A stretch of 37,230 bases of DNA from Verrucomicrobiales bacterium. GTDB lineage: Bacteria > Verrucomicrobiota > Verrucomicrobiia > Verrucomicrobiales > V1-33. Under the pieces are notes generated by a model. It was not told the origin of the DNA and did not search any database. It saw only the letters and a list, made by a program, of their open reading frames with translations. Made by a program: the position numbers and the translations under genes. The stretch covers positions 1 to 37,230 of the forward strand of contig CANHUG010000003.1 in assembly GCA_947462995.1 (NCBI GenBank), given 5' to 3'. Shown here in pieces: positions 16,474-25,162 of the stretch (positions are counted from its first letter, which is position 1; each line of letters starts with the position of its first letter).

Positions 16474-17736
16474 TCAGAGTTGTCCGTTGAGGGCCATGGC
16501 GAGGATTTCCATGGTGTGGAGGGGTTTGGGGGCGTTTGGTTTGGGGCTGAGGTGGAGACGGATCTGGGAGAGACAGCCGATGTTGCCCATGGCGACGAAG
16601 TCGGCGGCGGTGGCGGCGATGTTAGTGGCCTTGAGGGCACCGAGGGCGGCGGCGGTTTCCGGTTCGTCGATGTTGTAGGTGCCGGCGCTGCCGCAGCAGG
16701 TATCGCCGTCTGATATTTCGCAGAGAGTGACGTCAGGGATCTGGCGGAGGAGCGAGCGAGGGGCGCTGCGGACGCCCTGGGCGTGGCTGAGGTGGCAGGC
16801 GTCGTGATAGGCGATGCGGAGCGGGCGGGATGGGGGTGGGATGGGCGGGAGGCCGAGGCGGAGGAGGTAGGAGGTGACGTCTTCGACTTTGGCGGCGAAG
16901 GCTGAGGCGGCGGATTCTTCCGGGCAGCCTTTGAGGATGAGCGGGTATTCGTGGAGGCCGGAGCCGCAGCCTGCGGCGTTGGTGAGGATGGCGTCGACGT
17001 TGTCGGGGAAGGCCTTGAGATTGCGGCGAGCGGCGGCGCGGGCGTCGTCGCCGGCACCGACGTGCCATGCGAGGGCGCCGCAGCAGCCTTGGGATTCGGG
17101 GATGACGACCTCGATTCCGGAGCGAGTGAGGACGGCGATGGTGGCGGCGTTGATTTCCGGGGCGAGGACCTGCTGGGCGCAGCCTGCGAGGAGGGCGACG
17201 CGGCCGCGGCGAGGAGACTGGGCGTGGTGGAAGGGGGCGAGGGGTTGAGCTGGCGGGAGGGAGGCTGGGAGGAGCTGGAGCATGGGGCGGAACGCCTTTG
17301 GCACGAGCCCGTGGAGCGGTTTGGTGGCGATGCCGAGACGGGCGGCGAGCCGGAATCGGTTAGGGAAGGGGAGTGTGGTGAGGAGAGTGAGACGCCGGAG
17401 TTTTTCGGTGAGGGAGCGGGAGCGGCGGTGATCGGACCATTCGCGGAACGGGCTGATGAGATCGCGGTATTTGACGCCGCTGGGGCAGGCGGTTTCGCAG
17501 GCGAGACATCCGAGACAGCTGTCGGTGTGGGGGAGAGCCTGTTCGAGCGGGAGGGAGCCTTCGAGGACGTCCTTGATGAGGAGGATGCGGCCGCGGGGGG
17601 ATTCGGCTTCTTTTCCGTGGACTTGATAGGTGGGGCAGGCGGGGAGGCAGAATCCGCAATGGACGCAAGTCTGGACGGCGTCGGCCATGGCCTGGCCGGC
17701 TGGTCCTGAGGAGAGGACGGGGATGGCTTGCTTCAT
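16474..17736 (-). CDS. glcF: Glycolate oxidase iron-sulfur subunit GlcF
   Basis: 420 residues. Two [4Fe-4S] motifs stand in the first 120 residues (CVHCGFCLPACPTY and CLGCLACETACPSG), followed by two cysteine-rich CCG domains (ESQGCCGALAWH and SDGDTCCGSAGTYN). This is the full GlcF layout. It passes electrons from the flavin subunits to the membrane quinone pool during glycolate oxidation to glyoxylate. Its ATG overlaps the glcE stop by four bases (ATGA), so the two are translationally coupled. The substrate could be another 2-hydroxy acid. Confidence 0.88.
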   Translation of the reverse strand: MKQAIPVLSSGPAGQAMADAVQTCVHCGFCLPACPTYQVHGKEAESPRGRILLIKDVLEGSLPLEQALPHTDSCLGCLACETACPSGVKYRDLISPFREWSDHRRSRSLTEKLRRLTLLTTLPFPNRFRLAARLGIATKPLHGLVPKAFRPMLQLLPASLPPAQPLAPFHHAQSPRRGRVALLAGCAQQVLAPEINAATIAVLTRSGIEVVIPESQGCCGALAWHVGAGDDARAAARRNLKAFPDNVDAILTNAAGCGSGLHEYPLILKGCPEESAASAFAAKVEDVTSYLLRLGLPPIPPPSRPLRIAYHDACHLSHAQGVRSAPRSLLRQIPDVTLCEISDGDTCCGSAGTYNIDEPETAAALGALKATNIAATAADFVAMGNIGCLSQIRLHLSPKPNAPKPLHTMEILAMALNGQL

Positions 17737-18818
17737 GGGGTTGAGAGCGGGAGGAATTTGCGGAGCGGGTCGAGAGCGGAGGAGACGCGGGCTTCCATGA
17801 GGGAAGCGTTAGGGATGCCGGGGCGGACGGGGCCGGGGCCGCGGAGGCGGAGACCGGAGAGGCCGAGATTGGATAGGATGGCGTCGAGGGCGGGGGCGTC
17901 GGGCGAGGAGATGAGGGCGAGATTTCCGGCCATGCTGTAGTGTCTGGCGGCACCGATGGAGGCGAGGGCGGCGTCGAGGTCGGGGATGCGGTGGAGCGTG
18001 GTGGGGACCTTGACGAGCGGGGAGAGGGCGTCGGTTCCGGGGAAGATGAGATCGTTGAGGGGATTCCAGAAGGAAGCGGCTTCGTGGTCGGAGAGGAGTT
18101 GGGCGGCTGGGCCGAAGGAGGCGGCGATGCGGTTGATGCGGGAGGCGAGGGCGGAGGCGTCGCCCATGAAGCGAGCGAGGATGCGGATGGGCGGGCCTGG
18201 GAAGATTTCGGCGGCTTCGACTTCCCATGTCTGGGCGGAGAGGTGGGCGATTTTTTCGAGGGCGTCGGGGAGAGAGGAGCAGGTGATGGCGATGGACTGG
18301 CGTGCTTCGGGGGCTGGGAAGACCTTGAAGGAGAGTTCTGTGAGGATGCCGAGGCGGCCGATGGAGCCGGTGAAGAGTTTGGGGAAGTCGAAGCCGGCGG
18401 CATTTTTGACGACCTTGCCGCCGCCGCGGACGATCTGGCCTGAGCCGTCGACCCAGCGGATGCCGATGAGGAAGTCGCGGATGCCGCCGTAGCGGAGCCT
18501 GCCGGGGCCGCTCATGGCGGCGGCGACGGATCCTGCGAGGGTGGCACCGGCGCTGGCGAGGGGAGGGTCGAAGGGGAGGTACTGGCCGTTGGCGGCGAGG
18601 AGGGAGGCGACGTCGCGGAGGGGGGTGGCGGCGCGGGCGGTGAAGGTGTATTCGGTGGGCTCGTATTCGACGATGCCTGAGAAGGCGCGGAGGTCGAGGA
18701 GGGTGACGCCTTCTGAGGGGGAGAGGGCGGGTTTGGTGCGGCCGGCGAAGGGGAGCACGCGGGTTTCGGCGCGGACGGCGTCGCAGAGTGCGGGTTCGTC
18801 GGGGGGATGGAGAATCAT
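17733..18818 (-). CDS. glcE: Glycolate oxidase FAD-binding subunit GlcE
   Basis: 361 residues from MILHPPDEPALCD. This start is preceded by AGGAG at a good distance, one of the few clear Shine-Dalgarno sites here, so it is preferred over the frame start at 18854. The PCMH-type FAD domain shows LAGSVAAAMSGPGRLRYGG and GGGKVVKNAAGFDFPKLF, both typical of GlcE. GlcE works with GlcD and GlcF. The catalytic subunit gene glcD, usually the first gene of the operon, is absent; the upstream gene is a halogenase instead. Confidence 0.88.
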   Translation of the reverse strand: MILHPPDEPALCDAVRAETRVLPFAGRTKPALSPSEGVTLLDLRAFSGIVEYEPTEYTFTARAATPLRDVASLLAANGQYLPFDPPLASAGATLAGSVAAAMSGPGRLRYGGIRDFLIGIRWVDGSGQIVRGGGKVVKNAAGFDFPKLFTGSIGRLGILTELSFKVFPAPEARQSIAITCSSLPDALEKIAHLSAQTWEVEAAEIFPGPPIRILARFMGDASALASRINRIAASFGPAAQLLSDHEAASFWNPLNDLIFPGTDALSPLVKVPTTLHRIPDLDAALASIGAARHYSMAGNLALISSPDAPALDAILSNLGLSGLRLRGPGPVRPGIPNASLMEARVSSALDPLRKFLPLSTP

Positions 18819-18900
18819 CAGCTCCTGAATGGGGCTGAGGGGATGGGAAATCAAGACCTGCGTGGGCCGCAGGTGAGCGGATGGGGGGAGGCGGGAGAGG

Positions 18901-20388
18901 TCAAGGAGTCCAGCGCCAGCGTGGATCGCGGATGAGCTGGAGGGCGTCGCTGATGGAGATGGCGGCGTCGGCGCGGGAGGCGAAGGCGGCTTGGTGGGCG
19001 GCGAGGCGCTGGAGTTCTGAGGGGTCTGGGTCGTGGGGCATGGCGTGTGGGACGTTCATGCCGACGAGCATGGCGAGGTAGCCTTCGATGCCGAACTGGT
19101 CGTTTTCGGAGATGGAGACGGCCTTGGCGAGGAGGCTGGGGCCGTTTTCGGAGTAGAAGTCGACGATGTCCTGAGCGCCGTGGAGGGCGGTGTTAGAGCG
19201 AGCGTGTTGCCAGAAGGGAGTGTTGAGTCTGGAGTTGAAGCGGTAGTGGAGGGCGAGGAAGTCGCGGATTTCGTCCCAGCGAGCGGCCATGAAGCGGTTG
19301 TAGACGTCCTTGAGGTGAGGGCCGGGTTGACCGAGGGAATCGATGAGGGAATCTGCGATGGTGCGGCACTGGGCGCAGAGGATCATGAGTGCGGTGGCTT
19401 CGAGTGGTTCGACGAAGCCTGCGGCGTTGCCGACGGCGACGGTGTTGCCGATCCATGAGCGCTGGTAGCGACCGGAGCGGAAGTGGACGATGCGGGTGTT
19501 GGTGACGGCGGGGTTTTTGGCGCGGAATTCTGCTTCGGCGTCGGAGTCGGAGACGAAGGCGGAGGAGTAGACGTAGCCGCGATTGACGTGGTGTTCGTGG
19601 TCGATGCGCCAGCACCAGCCGTGGTCCATGGTTTCTGCGGTGGTGAAGGGGTCGATGGGTTCGTTGGGGAGACGTTCGCGCGGGCCGATGATGGCGCGGT
19701 CGCAGAAGAGGGAGTCGGAGAAGCTGATGAAGGGTTCAGCGAATTCGTTGCCGATGAGGCGGGAGTGGAAGCCAGAGGCGTCGATGAAGAAGTCTGCGTG
19801 GCGGGTGCCGCCGTTGCGGAGGCCGAGGGAGGTGATGGAGTCGCCGTGGCGCTGGACGGATTCGACGGTGTCGTCTTCGATGAGGACGCCGAGGGCTGCG
19901 GCCTGCCATTCGAGGTAGCCGACGAGTTTGATGTTTTCGATGTGGTAGGCGAGGCTGCTGACGGGGATGATGGGGCGGTTTTGGGGGTCGCGGACGAAGG
20001 CTTTGCGGCGGGCCATGAGGGCGGCGGAGAGACTCATGTCCTGCAGGGAGGAGGAGCAGTAGAAGCCGTTGTTGCGGGGGAGGTCAGTGAATCGAGAGGA
20101 GAACTGTGGGTCGAAGGTGTAGGGGAATTCACTGCGTTCGCCCCAGAGGAAGCGGATGCCGAGTTTCCATGTGGGTTGGGCGCGTTCGTAGAAGTCTTTT
20201 GGTGGGAGGCGGAGGTAGCGGTGGAGGTGGAGAGGGAAGAAAGGGGTGGTGCCTTCGCCGACGCCGATGATGCCGATTTCCGGGCTGCGGACGACGGAGA
20301 CGTCGAGGTGAGGGAGGATGCGTTTGAGGGTGATGGCGGCGATGAGGCCGGCGGAGCCGCCGCCGAGGACGAGGACCTTTTGGATCAT
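18901..20388 (-). CDS. Flavin-dependent tryptophan-halogenase family protein
   Basis: 495 residues. The N-terminal FAD motif is VLGGGSAGLIAAITLKR. The halogenase lysine is present in TWKLGIRF (K75, equivalent to Lys79 of PrnA by family pattern), and the catalytic glutamate in FVEPLEATALM (E330). The motif WxWxIP, which separates halogenases from monooxygenases, reads WCWRID (258-263), with Asp for Pro. The enzyme needs FADH2 from a reductase, which is not nearby. It probably acts on an indole or another aromatic group, perhaps on a peptide or natural product; many members have no known substrate. It starts right after the terminator of the PEP-CTERM gene. Confidence 0.8.
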   Translation of the reverse strand: MIQKVLVLGGGSAGLIAAITLKRILPHLDVSVVRSPEIGIIGVGEGTTPFFPLHLHRYLRLPPKDFYERAQPTWKLGIRFLWGERSEFPYTFDPQFSSRFTDLPRNNGFYCSSSLQDMSLSAALMARRKAFVRDPQNRPIIPVSSLAYHIENIKLVGYLEWQAAALGVLIEDDTVESVQRHGDSITSLGLRNGGTRHADFFIDASGFHSRLIGNEFAEPFISFSDSLFCDRAIIGPRERLPNEPIDPFTTAETMDHGWCWRIDHEHHVNRGYVYSSAFVSDSDAEAEFRAKNPAVTNTRIVHFRSGRYQRSWIGNTVAVGNAAGFVEPLEATALMILCAQCRTIADSLIDSLGQPGPHLKDVYNRFMAARWDEIRDFLALHYRFNSRLNTPFWQHARSNTALHGAQDIVDFYSENGPSLLAKAVSISENDQFGIEGYLAMLVGMNVPHAMPHDPDPSELQRLAAHQAAFASRADAAISISDALQLIRDPRWRWTP

Positions 20389-20400
20389 GGGGCGATGAGG

Positions 20401-20439
20401 GAAAAAGAAACCGGCCGTTCCATGGGATGGAACGGCCGG
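20401..20439 (-). terminator. Intrinsic terminator after the PEP-CTERM gene
   Basis: The arms CCGGCCGTTCC (20411-20421) and GGAACGGCCGG (20429-20439) are perfect, with a 7-base loop. The minus-strand continuation is TTTCTTTTTC. It lies 12 bases before the halogenase start, so it could also attenuate read-through into that gene. Confidence 0.85.
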
Positions 20440-20472
20440 GTGAAAGGCACGGTGATGAGTGCGGCCGGGGTG

Positions 20473-21237
20473 TTAGTTCCTGCGGCGGCGGGCGGCGAGG
20501 CCGAGGAGCGAGGCGGCGGCGAGGAGGGCGGAGCCTGGTTCTGGGACCTGTTCGATGACGATGCCGGTGATGCTGCCGCGGGAGTTGCCGGAGCGCGTCG
20601 GGGCGGTGATGGTGAGGGTGGCGGCGGTCTGGGCACCGGAGAGCCAGTAGTTGCCTGCCTGGGAGGCGGTGAGGAGACTCCACTGGGAACCTGTGGAGGC
20701 GACGCTGCTGGACATGGTGGCGTAGGCCTGGGAGGGCGCGCCGAGGACGGGGGTGCCGTTCACGGAGAAGTCGAGCGTGGTGTAGAGGGTAGCGGACTGG
20801 TCGCTGGCGAGGAGTCCATAGACCCTGTACTCCGGGTAAGGGATATTGGTGACGGTGAGGGAGATGCCGGAGTTGCCGTCATCGAGGTAACCGACGGCGA
20901 GGCGTGCCTGGTCGTCAGCGGTGCCGTCTGAATTCCACCATGTATTGGAGGAGTTCCATGCGATGGCTGCGGTGGTGGCTGAGCCGTTGCTGTCGACGAG
21001 ATTGGAGAGGGTGCCGGAGGCGAGGGAGCCGGCGCGTGTGGGGAGGATGGCGGACCCGGGAGGATTATTGGTGGTATTGAAGTTACCTGCGGCGATGCCG
21101 GTGGGGCCGACTGGAGCGGCTGGGTTGATCCAGCCTTGATTGGAGTCGTTTTCGGAAAAATTGACACCGATGGAGGCGGCGTCGGCGGTGGCGGCGGCTC
21201 CGAGGGCGAGGCAGGCGGCGAGGTATTCTTTTCTCAT
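20473..21237 (-). CDS. PEP-CTERM secreted protein
   Basis: 254 residues. A signal peptide (MRKEYLAACLALGAAATADA) is followed by a Ser/Thr/Gly/Asn-rich beta domain (GVNFSENDSNQGWINP, LTVTNIPYPEYRVYGLL, GSQWSLLTASQAGNYWL). The C-terminus has the sorting tag VPEPGSALLAAASLLG with a basic end (ARRRRN). Exosortase would cut this tag at the inner membrane and the protein would join the outer surface or matrix. It has its own promoter and terminator. The fold resembles a carbohydrate-binding or adhesin beta sandwich, but no exact family is recognised. Confidence 0.85.
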   Translation of the reverse strand: MRKEYLAACLALGAAATADAASIGVNFSENDSNQGWINPAAPVGPTGIAAGNFNTTNNPPGSAILPTRAGSLASGTLSNLVDSNGSATTAAIAWNSSNTWWNSDGTADDQARLAVGYLDDGNSGISLTVTNIPYPEYRVYGLLASDQSATLYTTLDFSVNGTPVLGAPSQAYATMSSSVASTGSQWSLLTASQAGNYWLSGAQTAATLTITAPTRSGNSRGSITGIVIEQVPEPGSALLAAASLLGLAARRRRN

Positions 21238-21268
21238 GAAAGGGGATGCTGTTAAAATTTGAAATTAT

Positions 21269-21296
21269 TTTTTAATGAGGGGTGCTGTGGTGTCAA
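21269..21296 (-). promoter_or_regulatory. Sigma70-like promoter of the PEP-CTERM gene
   Basis: On the minus strand a perfect -35 TTGACA (21291-21296) is followed after 16 bases by TAAAAA (21269-21274). It is the best promoter seen in the minus-strand part of the window. The leader before the ATG at 21237 is about 25 bases and AT-rich. Confidence 0.65.
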
Positions 21297-21300
21297 GCGC

Positions 21301-22197
21301 TTACTGGGGCTGAGGTTTGGAGGCGTTGACCTTGCGGATTTGTTCCTGTTCGATGGCGAGGCGCTGTTCGCGGAGTTTGGAGTACTGGGCGCGTTTGGGT
21401 TCGATGGATTTGCGGAGCCCGTCTGCTTTTTTGAAGAAGGCGCGGCGTGCGGTGGCGGCGGCGTCGCCGGTGAGGCCTTTATTGATGACTGCGCGGAAGC
21501 CTTCCTGGGTGACGCGGTTGGCCTCCATCTGGAGTTCGCGGATTTCTGTGGAGAGCTTGACTTCCTGTTCGTAGATGGCGTCGACCTTGCCTTTGGCGGC
21601 GTCGGCGAGGTCAGCTGGGGAGAGGGGTTCCTCGGTTTTTTCTTTGACCTTGCCTGCGAGGGCTTCGTTGCCGCTGTCGGGGACGTAGTCGAGACAGTAT
21701 TTTTTGACCCAGCCGTCGGGGAGGTCGTTGGCGAGGATGCGTTTGACGCCGCCGTCGTGCTGGATGCTGACGAAGCCCTCGCCGAATTTGCTGATGCTGG
21801 CGGCTTTGAGGATTTCGCCGGAGGGGAGCGTGATTTCGGGGAACGTCTGTTGTTTGGCGTTGAGGCGGACTTCTTCGACGGAGGTTTCGAAGGATTTGAT
21901 AGCGGCTTCCCAATCCGCGTTGAGGGTGGCGAGTTCGTCGCGGAGGGAGCCGATTTCCTGTTCGAGTTTGACGGCGTCTTTGACTTCGGCCTCTTTGGCG
22001 AGATTGCGGAGGGGTTCGAGTTTTTTGGTGAGGAACTCGATATCGCTTTTCCGCTGGACGAGGTTGCCTTCGATGGTGCGGAGTTCGGTTTCGGTGCCGG
22101 TGTATTCTTCGGCGCGTTTGTTACGGTCCCAGAGGTAGAAGACGCCGCCGCCGAGGAGCAGCATGACGAGGAGAGTGCGGATGCCCGAGGTGTCCAT
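21301..22197 (-). CDS. Membrane-anchored coiled-coil protein
   Basis: 298 residues. One N-terminal membrane helix (about 6-22, IRTLLVMLLLGGGVFYLW) is followed by coiled coils (about 30-115). A small beta domain (about 120-170) contains PSGEILKAASISKFGEGFV and DGGVKRILANDLPD, then another helical segment. The beta segment resembles the short SH3/tudor-like 'G-x-x-x-I-x-H-x-x-G' modules common in Verrucomicrobia proteins; this is a resemblance only. It is 11 bases after the lipoprotein gene and is probably co-transcribed. Function is unknown; an envelope scaffold is possible. Confidence 0.6.
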   Translation of the reverse strand: MDTSGIRTLLVMLLLGGGVFYLWDRNKRAEEYTGTETELRTIEGNLVQRKSDIEFLTKKLEPLRNLAKEAEVKDAVKLEQEIGSLRDELATLNADWEAAIKSFETSVEEVRLNAKQQTFPEITLPSGEILKAASISKFGEGFVSIQHDGGVKRILANDLPDGWVKKYCLDYVPDSGNEALAGKVKEKTEEPLSPADLADAAKGKVDAIYEQEVKLSTEIRELQMEANRVTQEGFRAVINKGLTGDAAATARRAFFKKADGLRKSIEPKRAQYSKLREQRLAIEQEQIRKVNASKPQPQ

Positions 22198-22208
22198 GGT
22201 GGTGGTGG

Positions 22209-22580
22209 TCAGTTGGGCTTGGAAGCGGCGAGGGTTTCGCGGTTGGCGGTTTCGCCTGCCTTGAGGGTGGCGATTTTTTCTTGAACCTGGCTGCGGAGGT
22301 CGACGAGGGAGTCGCGTTCTTCCATGAGGGATTCTGCTTGTTTGCGGGCGTCTGCGGCGGACTGGCCTTCGAATTTTCGGAGGGAGGCGGATTCCTTTTC
22401 GAGTTCAGCGAACTGAGCGGAGAGGGTGACGAGTTCGGCTCTGGAGGTTTCGGTTTTGAGGGTGATTTCCTTGAGTTGGGCGTCATTGACTGCCGGGGAG
22501 CAGTTGGAGAGGCAGAGGCAAGGGATGAGGAGGAGGACGGACCTTGAGGAGCGTGGACTTGGGGAATCGGGGAGGCGCAT
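22209..22580 (-). CDS. Small coiled-coil lipoprotein
   Basis: 123 residues from MRLPDSPSPRSSRSVLLL; the frame upstream is not credible. The signal peptide ends with a lipobox-like LCLSNC, and the mature part is one long charged coiled coil (LSAQFAELEKESASLRK, QAESLMEERDSLVDL). It is the first gene of a pair with the membrane coiled-coil protein. The pair could span the envelope together. No family is recognised. Confidence 0.6.
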   Translation of the reverse strand: MRLPDSPSPRSSRSVLLLIPCLCLSNCSPAVNDAQLKEITLKTETSRAELVTLSAQFAELEKESASLRKFEGQSAADARKQAESLMEERDSLVDLRSQVQEKIATLKAGETANRETLAASKPN

Positions 22581-22665
22581 GGGGTTGCAGGGGAACTGCC
22601 GATATGATGAGAACCGGTCAGCATCCTGCAAGGCCGCAGATGCAGCCTTGCCTTTAATCGTCCTG

Positions 22666-23988
22666 TCATTTTCCACCGTTTGCCATGCGGTCGAGGGTGC
22701 GGCGCATGATGGCGAGGGCGGTATTGATTTCGTCGGTGGAGACGTTGAGAGGAGGGAGCCAGCGGACGACGAGAGGGCCTGCGGCGACGGTGAGGAGGCC
22801 ATCGTTCATGAGGGCTTTGACTACGGCGAGGGAGGCCATGCCGTTGGAGGGTTTCCATGAGCCTGAGGCTTCGAGGGCGTCGGGGTTGATTTCGAAGCCG
22901 ATGAGGAGGCCGAGGCCTCTAGCTGAGGCGATGAGCGGGTGGTGCCATGCGTTGACGGTGCGGACGATGTCTGCGCCGAGGGAGGCGGAGGCGGCGCAGA
23001 GGTTGAGGCGTTTGATTTCGGAGAGGACGGCGAGAGCGACGGCGCAGCCGAGGGGGTTGCCGCCGTAGGTGGTGCCGTGGGAGCCTGGTCCGAGGACGTC
23101 GCAGAGGGGGAGGTGGTCGGAGGATGAGACTGGGCGGTCGCGGATCCAGACGGCGCCGAGGGGGAAGCCGCCGGCGATGCCCTTGGCCCAGCTGACGGCG
23201 TCCGGGGTGAGGTTTGGGGCGATGGGTTTCCAGCCGCACCAATGGCCGGTACGGCCGAGGCCGGACTGGACCTCGTCGAGGAGGAGGAGGGCGTTGTGGC
23301 GGCGGCAGAGCTGTTCGCAGGCTTGGAGGAATTCCGGGGAGGCGATGTGGATGCCGCCTTCGCCTTGGACGGGTTCGAGGAGGATGGCGACGGTGTCTTC
23401 GTTGAAGGCGGCTTCGAGAGCGGCGATGTCGTTGAAGGGGAGGTGGGAGAAGCCTTCGAGCAGGGGGCCGAAGCCGGTTTTGACCTTATCCTGGCCGGTG
23501 GCGGAGATGCCGCCGAAGGTTCTGCCGTGGAAGCTGTTGTTGAAGGAGATGATGCCGCGGCGCGGGGAGCCGTCGGCTTTCGGGGTGAGGTGGCCGAATT
23601 TGCGAGCGAGTTTGAGGAGGGCCTCGTTGGCTTCGGCGCCGGAGTTGCAGAAGAGGCACTTGCCGGGCGATTCCATGACGGTTTCGACGAGGAAGCGTCC
23701 GAGTTCGCCCTGGCCGCGGATCTGGTACCAGTTGGAGCAGTGGATGAGGCGGTGGCCCTGTTCGGTGAGGGCGGTGGTGATGGCCGGTGGGCAATGGCCG
23801 AGGGAGCAGACGGCGACGCCGCCGCCGAAGTCGAGGAACTGGCGGCCGCTTTCGTCGTAGAGCCATGAGCCTTCGCCGCGTTGGGGGGCGAGGGGGAGAC
23901 GGCCGTAGTTCGGGACGGTGTATTTTGCGAGGAGGTGGGCTGTGGAGGCGGAGGATGCCTCGGCGACCGCGGGGACGGGGAAGTTCAT
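22666..23988 (-). CDS. argD: Acetylornithine aminotransferase
   Basis: 440 residues. This is a class III PLP-dependent aminotransferase. The PLP lysine is in SWAKGIAGGFPLGA, preceded by LLLLDEVQSGLGRTG, and the phosphate-binding stretch CNSGAEANEALLKLAR is present. The start MNFPVPAVAEA (23988) is chosen because the upstream part of the frame is low-complexity. The enzyme converts N-acetylglutamate semialdehyde to N-acetylornithine in arginine biosynthesis. It lies 25 bases after argB, which supports this over succinylornithine or GABA transaminase. An N-terminal extension of about 25 residues precedes the aligned core. Confidence 0.9.
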   Translation of the reverse strand: MNFPVPAVAEASSASTAHLLAKYTVPNYGRLPLAPQRGEGSWLYDESGRQFLDFGGGVAVCSLGHCPPAITTALTEQGHRLIHCSNWYQIRGQGELGRFLVETVMESPGKCLFCNSGAEANEALLKLARKFGHLTPKADGSPRRGIISFNNSFHGRTFGGISATGQDKVKTGFGPLLEGFSHLPFNDIAALEAAFNEDTVAILLEPVQGEGGIHIASPEFLQACEQLCRRHNALLLLDEVQSGLGRTGHWCGWKPIAPNLTPDAVSWAKGIAGGFPLGAVWIRDRPVSSSDHLPLCDVLGPGSHGTTYGGNPLGCAVALAVLSEIKRLNLCAASASLGADIVRTVNAWHHPLIASARGLGLLIGFEINPDALEASGSWKPSNGMASLAVVKALMNDGLLTVAAGPLVVRWLPPLNVSTDEINTALAIMRRTLDRMANGGK

Positions 23989-24013
23989 GGGAAGGGGCGG
24001 CGGAGGTGGGGAA

Positions 24014-24913
24014 TCAGGGCACGATTTCGGTGCCGATGCCCTGATTGGTGAAGATTTCGAGGAGGAGACTGTGGGGGATGCGGCCATCGATCATGTGGAC
24101 CTTCTGGACTCCGGCATCGAGAGCGGAGAGGGCGGAGCGGACCTTGGGGATCATGCCGCCGGTGATGACGCGTTCATTGACGAGCCGTTCGACGCCGGCG
24201 CGGTCGAGGGAGGGGATGAGGGAGGCTGGGTCGGCGGGGTTGTGCATGACGCCGAGGACGTCGGAGATGTAGACGAATTTGGAGGCGCGGAGTTTACCGG
24301 CGAGGGAGGCGGCGGCGATGTCGGCATTGACGTTGAGGACGTGGTCGGTGCCTTCTTCGCTGGCGACAGGGGAGATGACGGGTACTTCCTCGCGATGGAT
24401 GGCAGCGAGGACCTCGGCGGGGCGGAACCCGTGGACGGAGCCGACGAAGCCGAGGTCGACGGGTTGACCGTCTTCGCCTTTTACGGGAGGGGAGCGGTGG
24501 CCGAGGAAGACGTCGCGGCCGCGGAGGCCGACGGCGCGGCCGCCGAATTGGCGGATGGTGTCGACGAGGTCGCGGTTGACGACGTTCTGGAGAGTATCTT
24601 CGACGATGGAAATGGCTTGAGCGTCAGTGACTCGCAGGCCGCCGACGAAGCGTGCGGGGAGACCTTTTTCGGCCATGGCTTTGGAGATGGCCTTGCCGCC
24701 GCCGTGGACGACGACTGGATTGATGCCGGCGAGTTCCATGAAGACGATGTCGCGGAGGAGGCCCTGGACGAGATCCGGGTCGTCCATGGCGCTGCCGCCG
24801 AATTTGATGAGGAAGGTTTGGCCGCGGAAGCGCTGGAGCCATGGCATGGCCTCGATGAGGACACTGGCTTTTGCGATTTGTTCGGCAAAACGTTCGTTCG
24901 TCGTCTGGATCAT
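24014..24913 (-). CDS. argB: Acetylglutamate kinase
   Basis: 299 residues from MIQTTNERFAEQIAKA. It phosphorylates N-acetylglutamate in the second step of arginine synthesis. The amino acid kinase motifs are clear: FLIKFGGSAM near residue 34, VVVHGGGKAISKAM and the substrate loop FVGGLRVTD; ITGGMIPKVRSALSAL follows near the end. The N-terminal helix (about 1-25) is like that of arginine-inhibited, hexameric members, so feedback inhibition by arginine is likely. It heads an argB-argD operon that diverges from the respiratory operon. Confidence 0.93.
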   Translation of the reverse strand: MIQTTNERFAEQIAKASVLIEAMPWLQRFRGQTFLIKFGGSAMDDPDLVQGLLRDIVFMELAGINPVVVHGGGKAISKAMAEKGLPARFVGGLRVTDAQAISIVEDTLQNVVNRDLVDTIRQFGGRAVGLRGRDVFLGHRSPPVKGEDGQPVDLGFVGSVHGFRPAEVLAAIHREEVPVISPVASEEGTDHVLNVNADIAAASLAGKLRASKFVYISDVLGVMHNPADPASLIPSLDRAGVERLVNERVITGGMIPKVRSALSALDAGVQKVHMIDGRIPHSLLLEIFTNQGIGTEIVP

Positions 24914-25162
24914 GGGAAAGCTGGTGAGGAGGGGCTTTTGTAGCACAAGTGCAAGGGAATGCGGGCTGAAAAATGGGGAAGAAGGCGTGGGTGGCGTGGG
25001 CTGGGGAGGGGGGTGAGCCCCGATTCCGGGAGATTTTCCCGTTGCGTGGAGGCGGACTGTCTCGGAGGAAACTGTGCACATTTTGCGACGAACTTTGGAG
25101 AGCCGCCCCCCGCGAGCTGAGGAATCAGGGAGTTGCAAAGCTTCAAAATTTTCCGTCTTTCT

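Noticed and set aside
19483..20931. 482-codon plus-strand frame opposite the halogenase and PEP-CTERM genes
   Set aside because: It crosses the terminator between two well-supported minus-strand genes and has acidic low-complexity composition.
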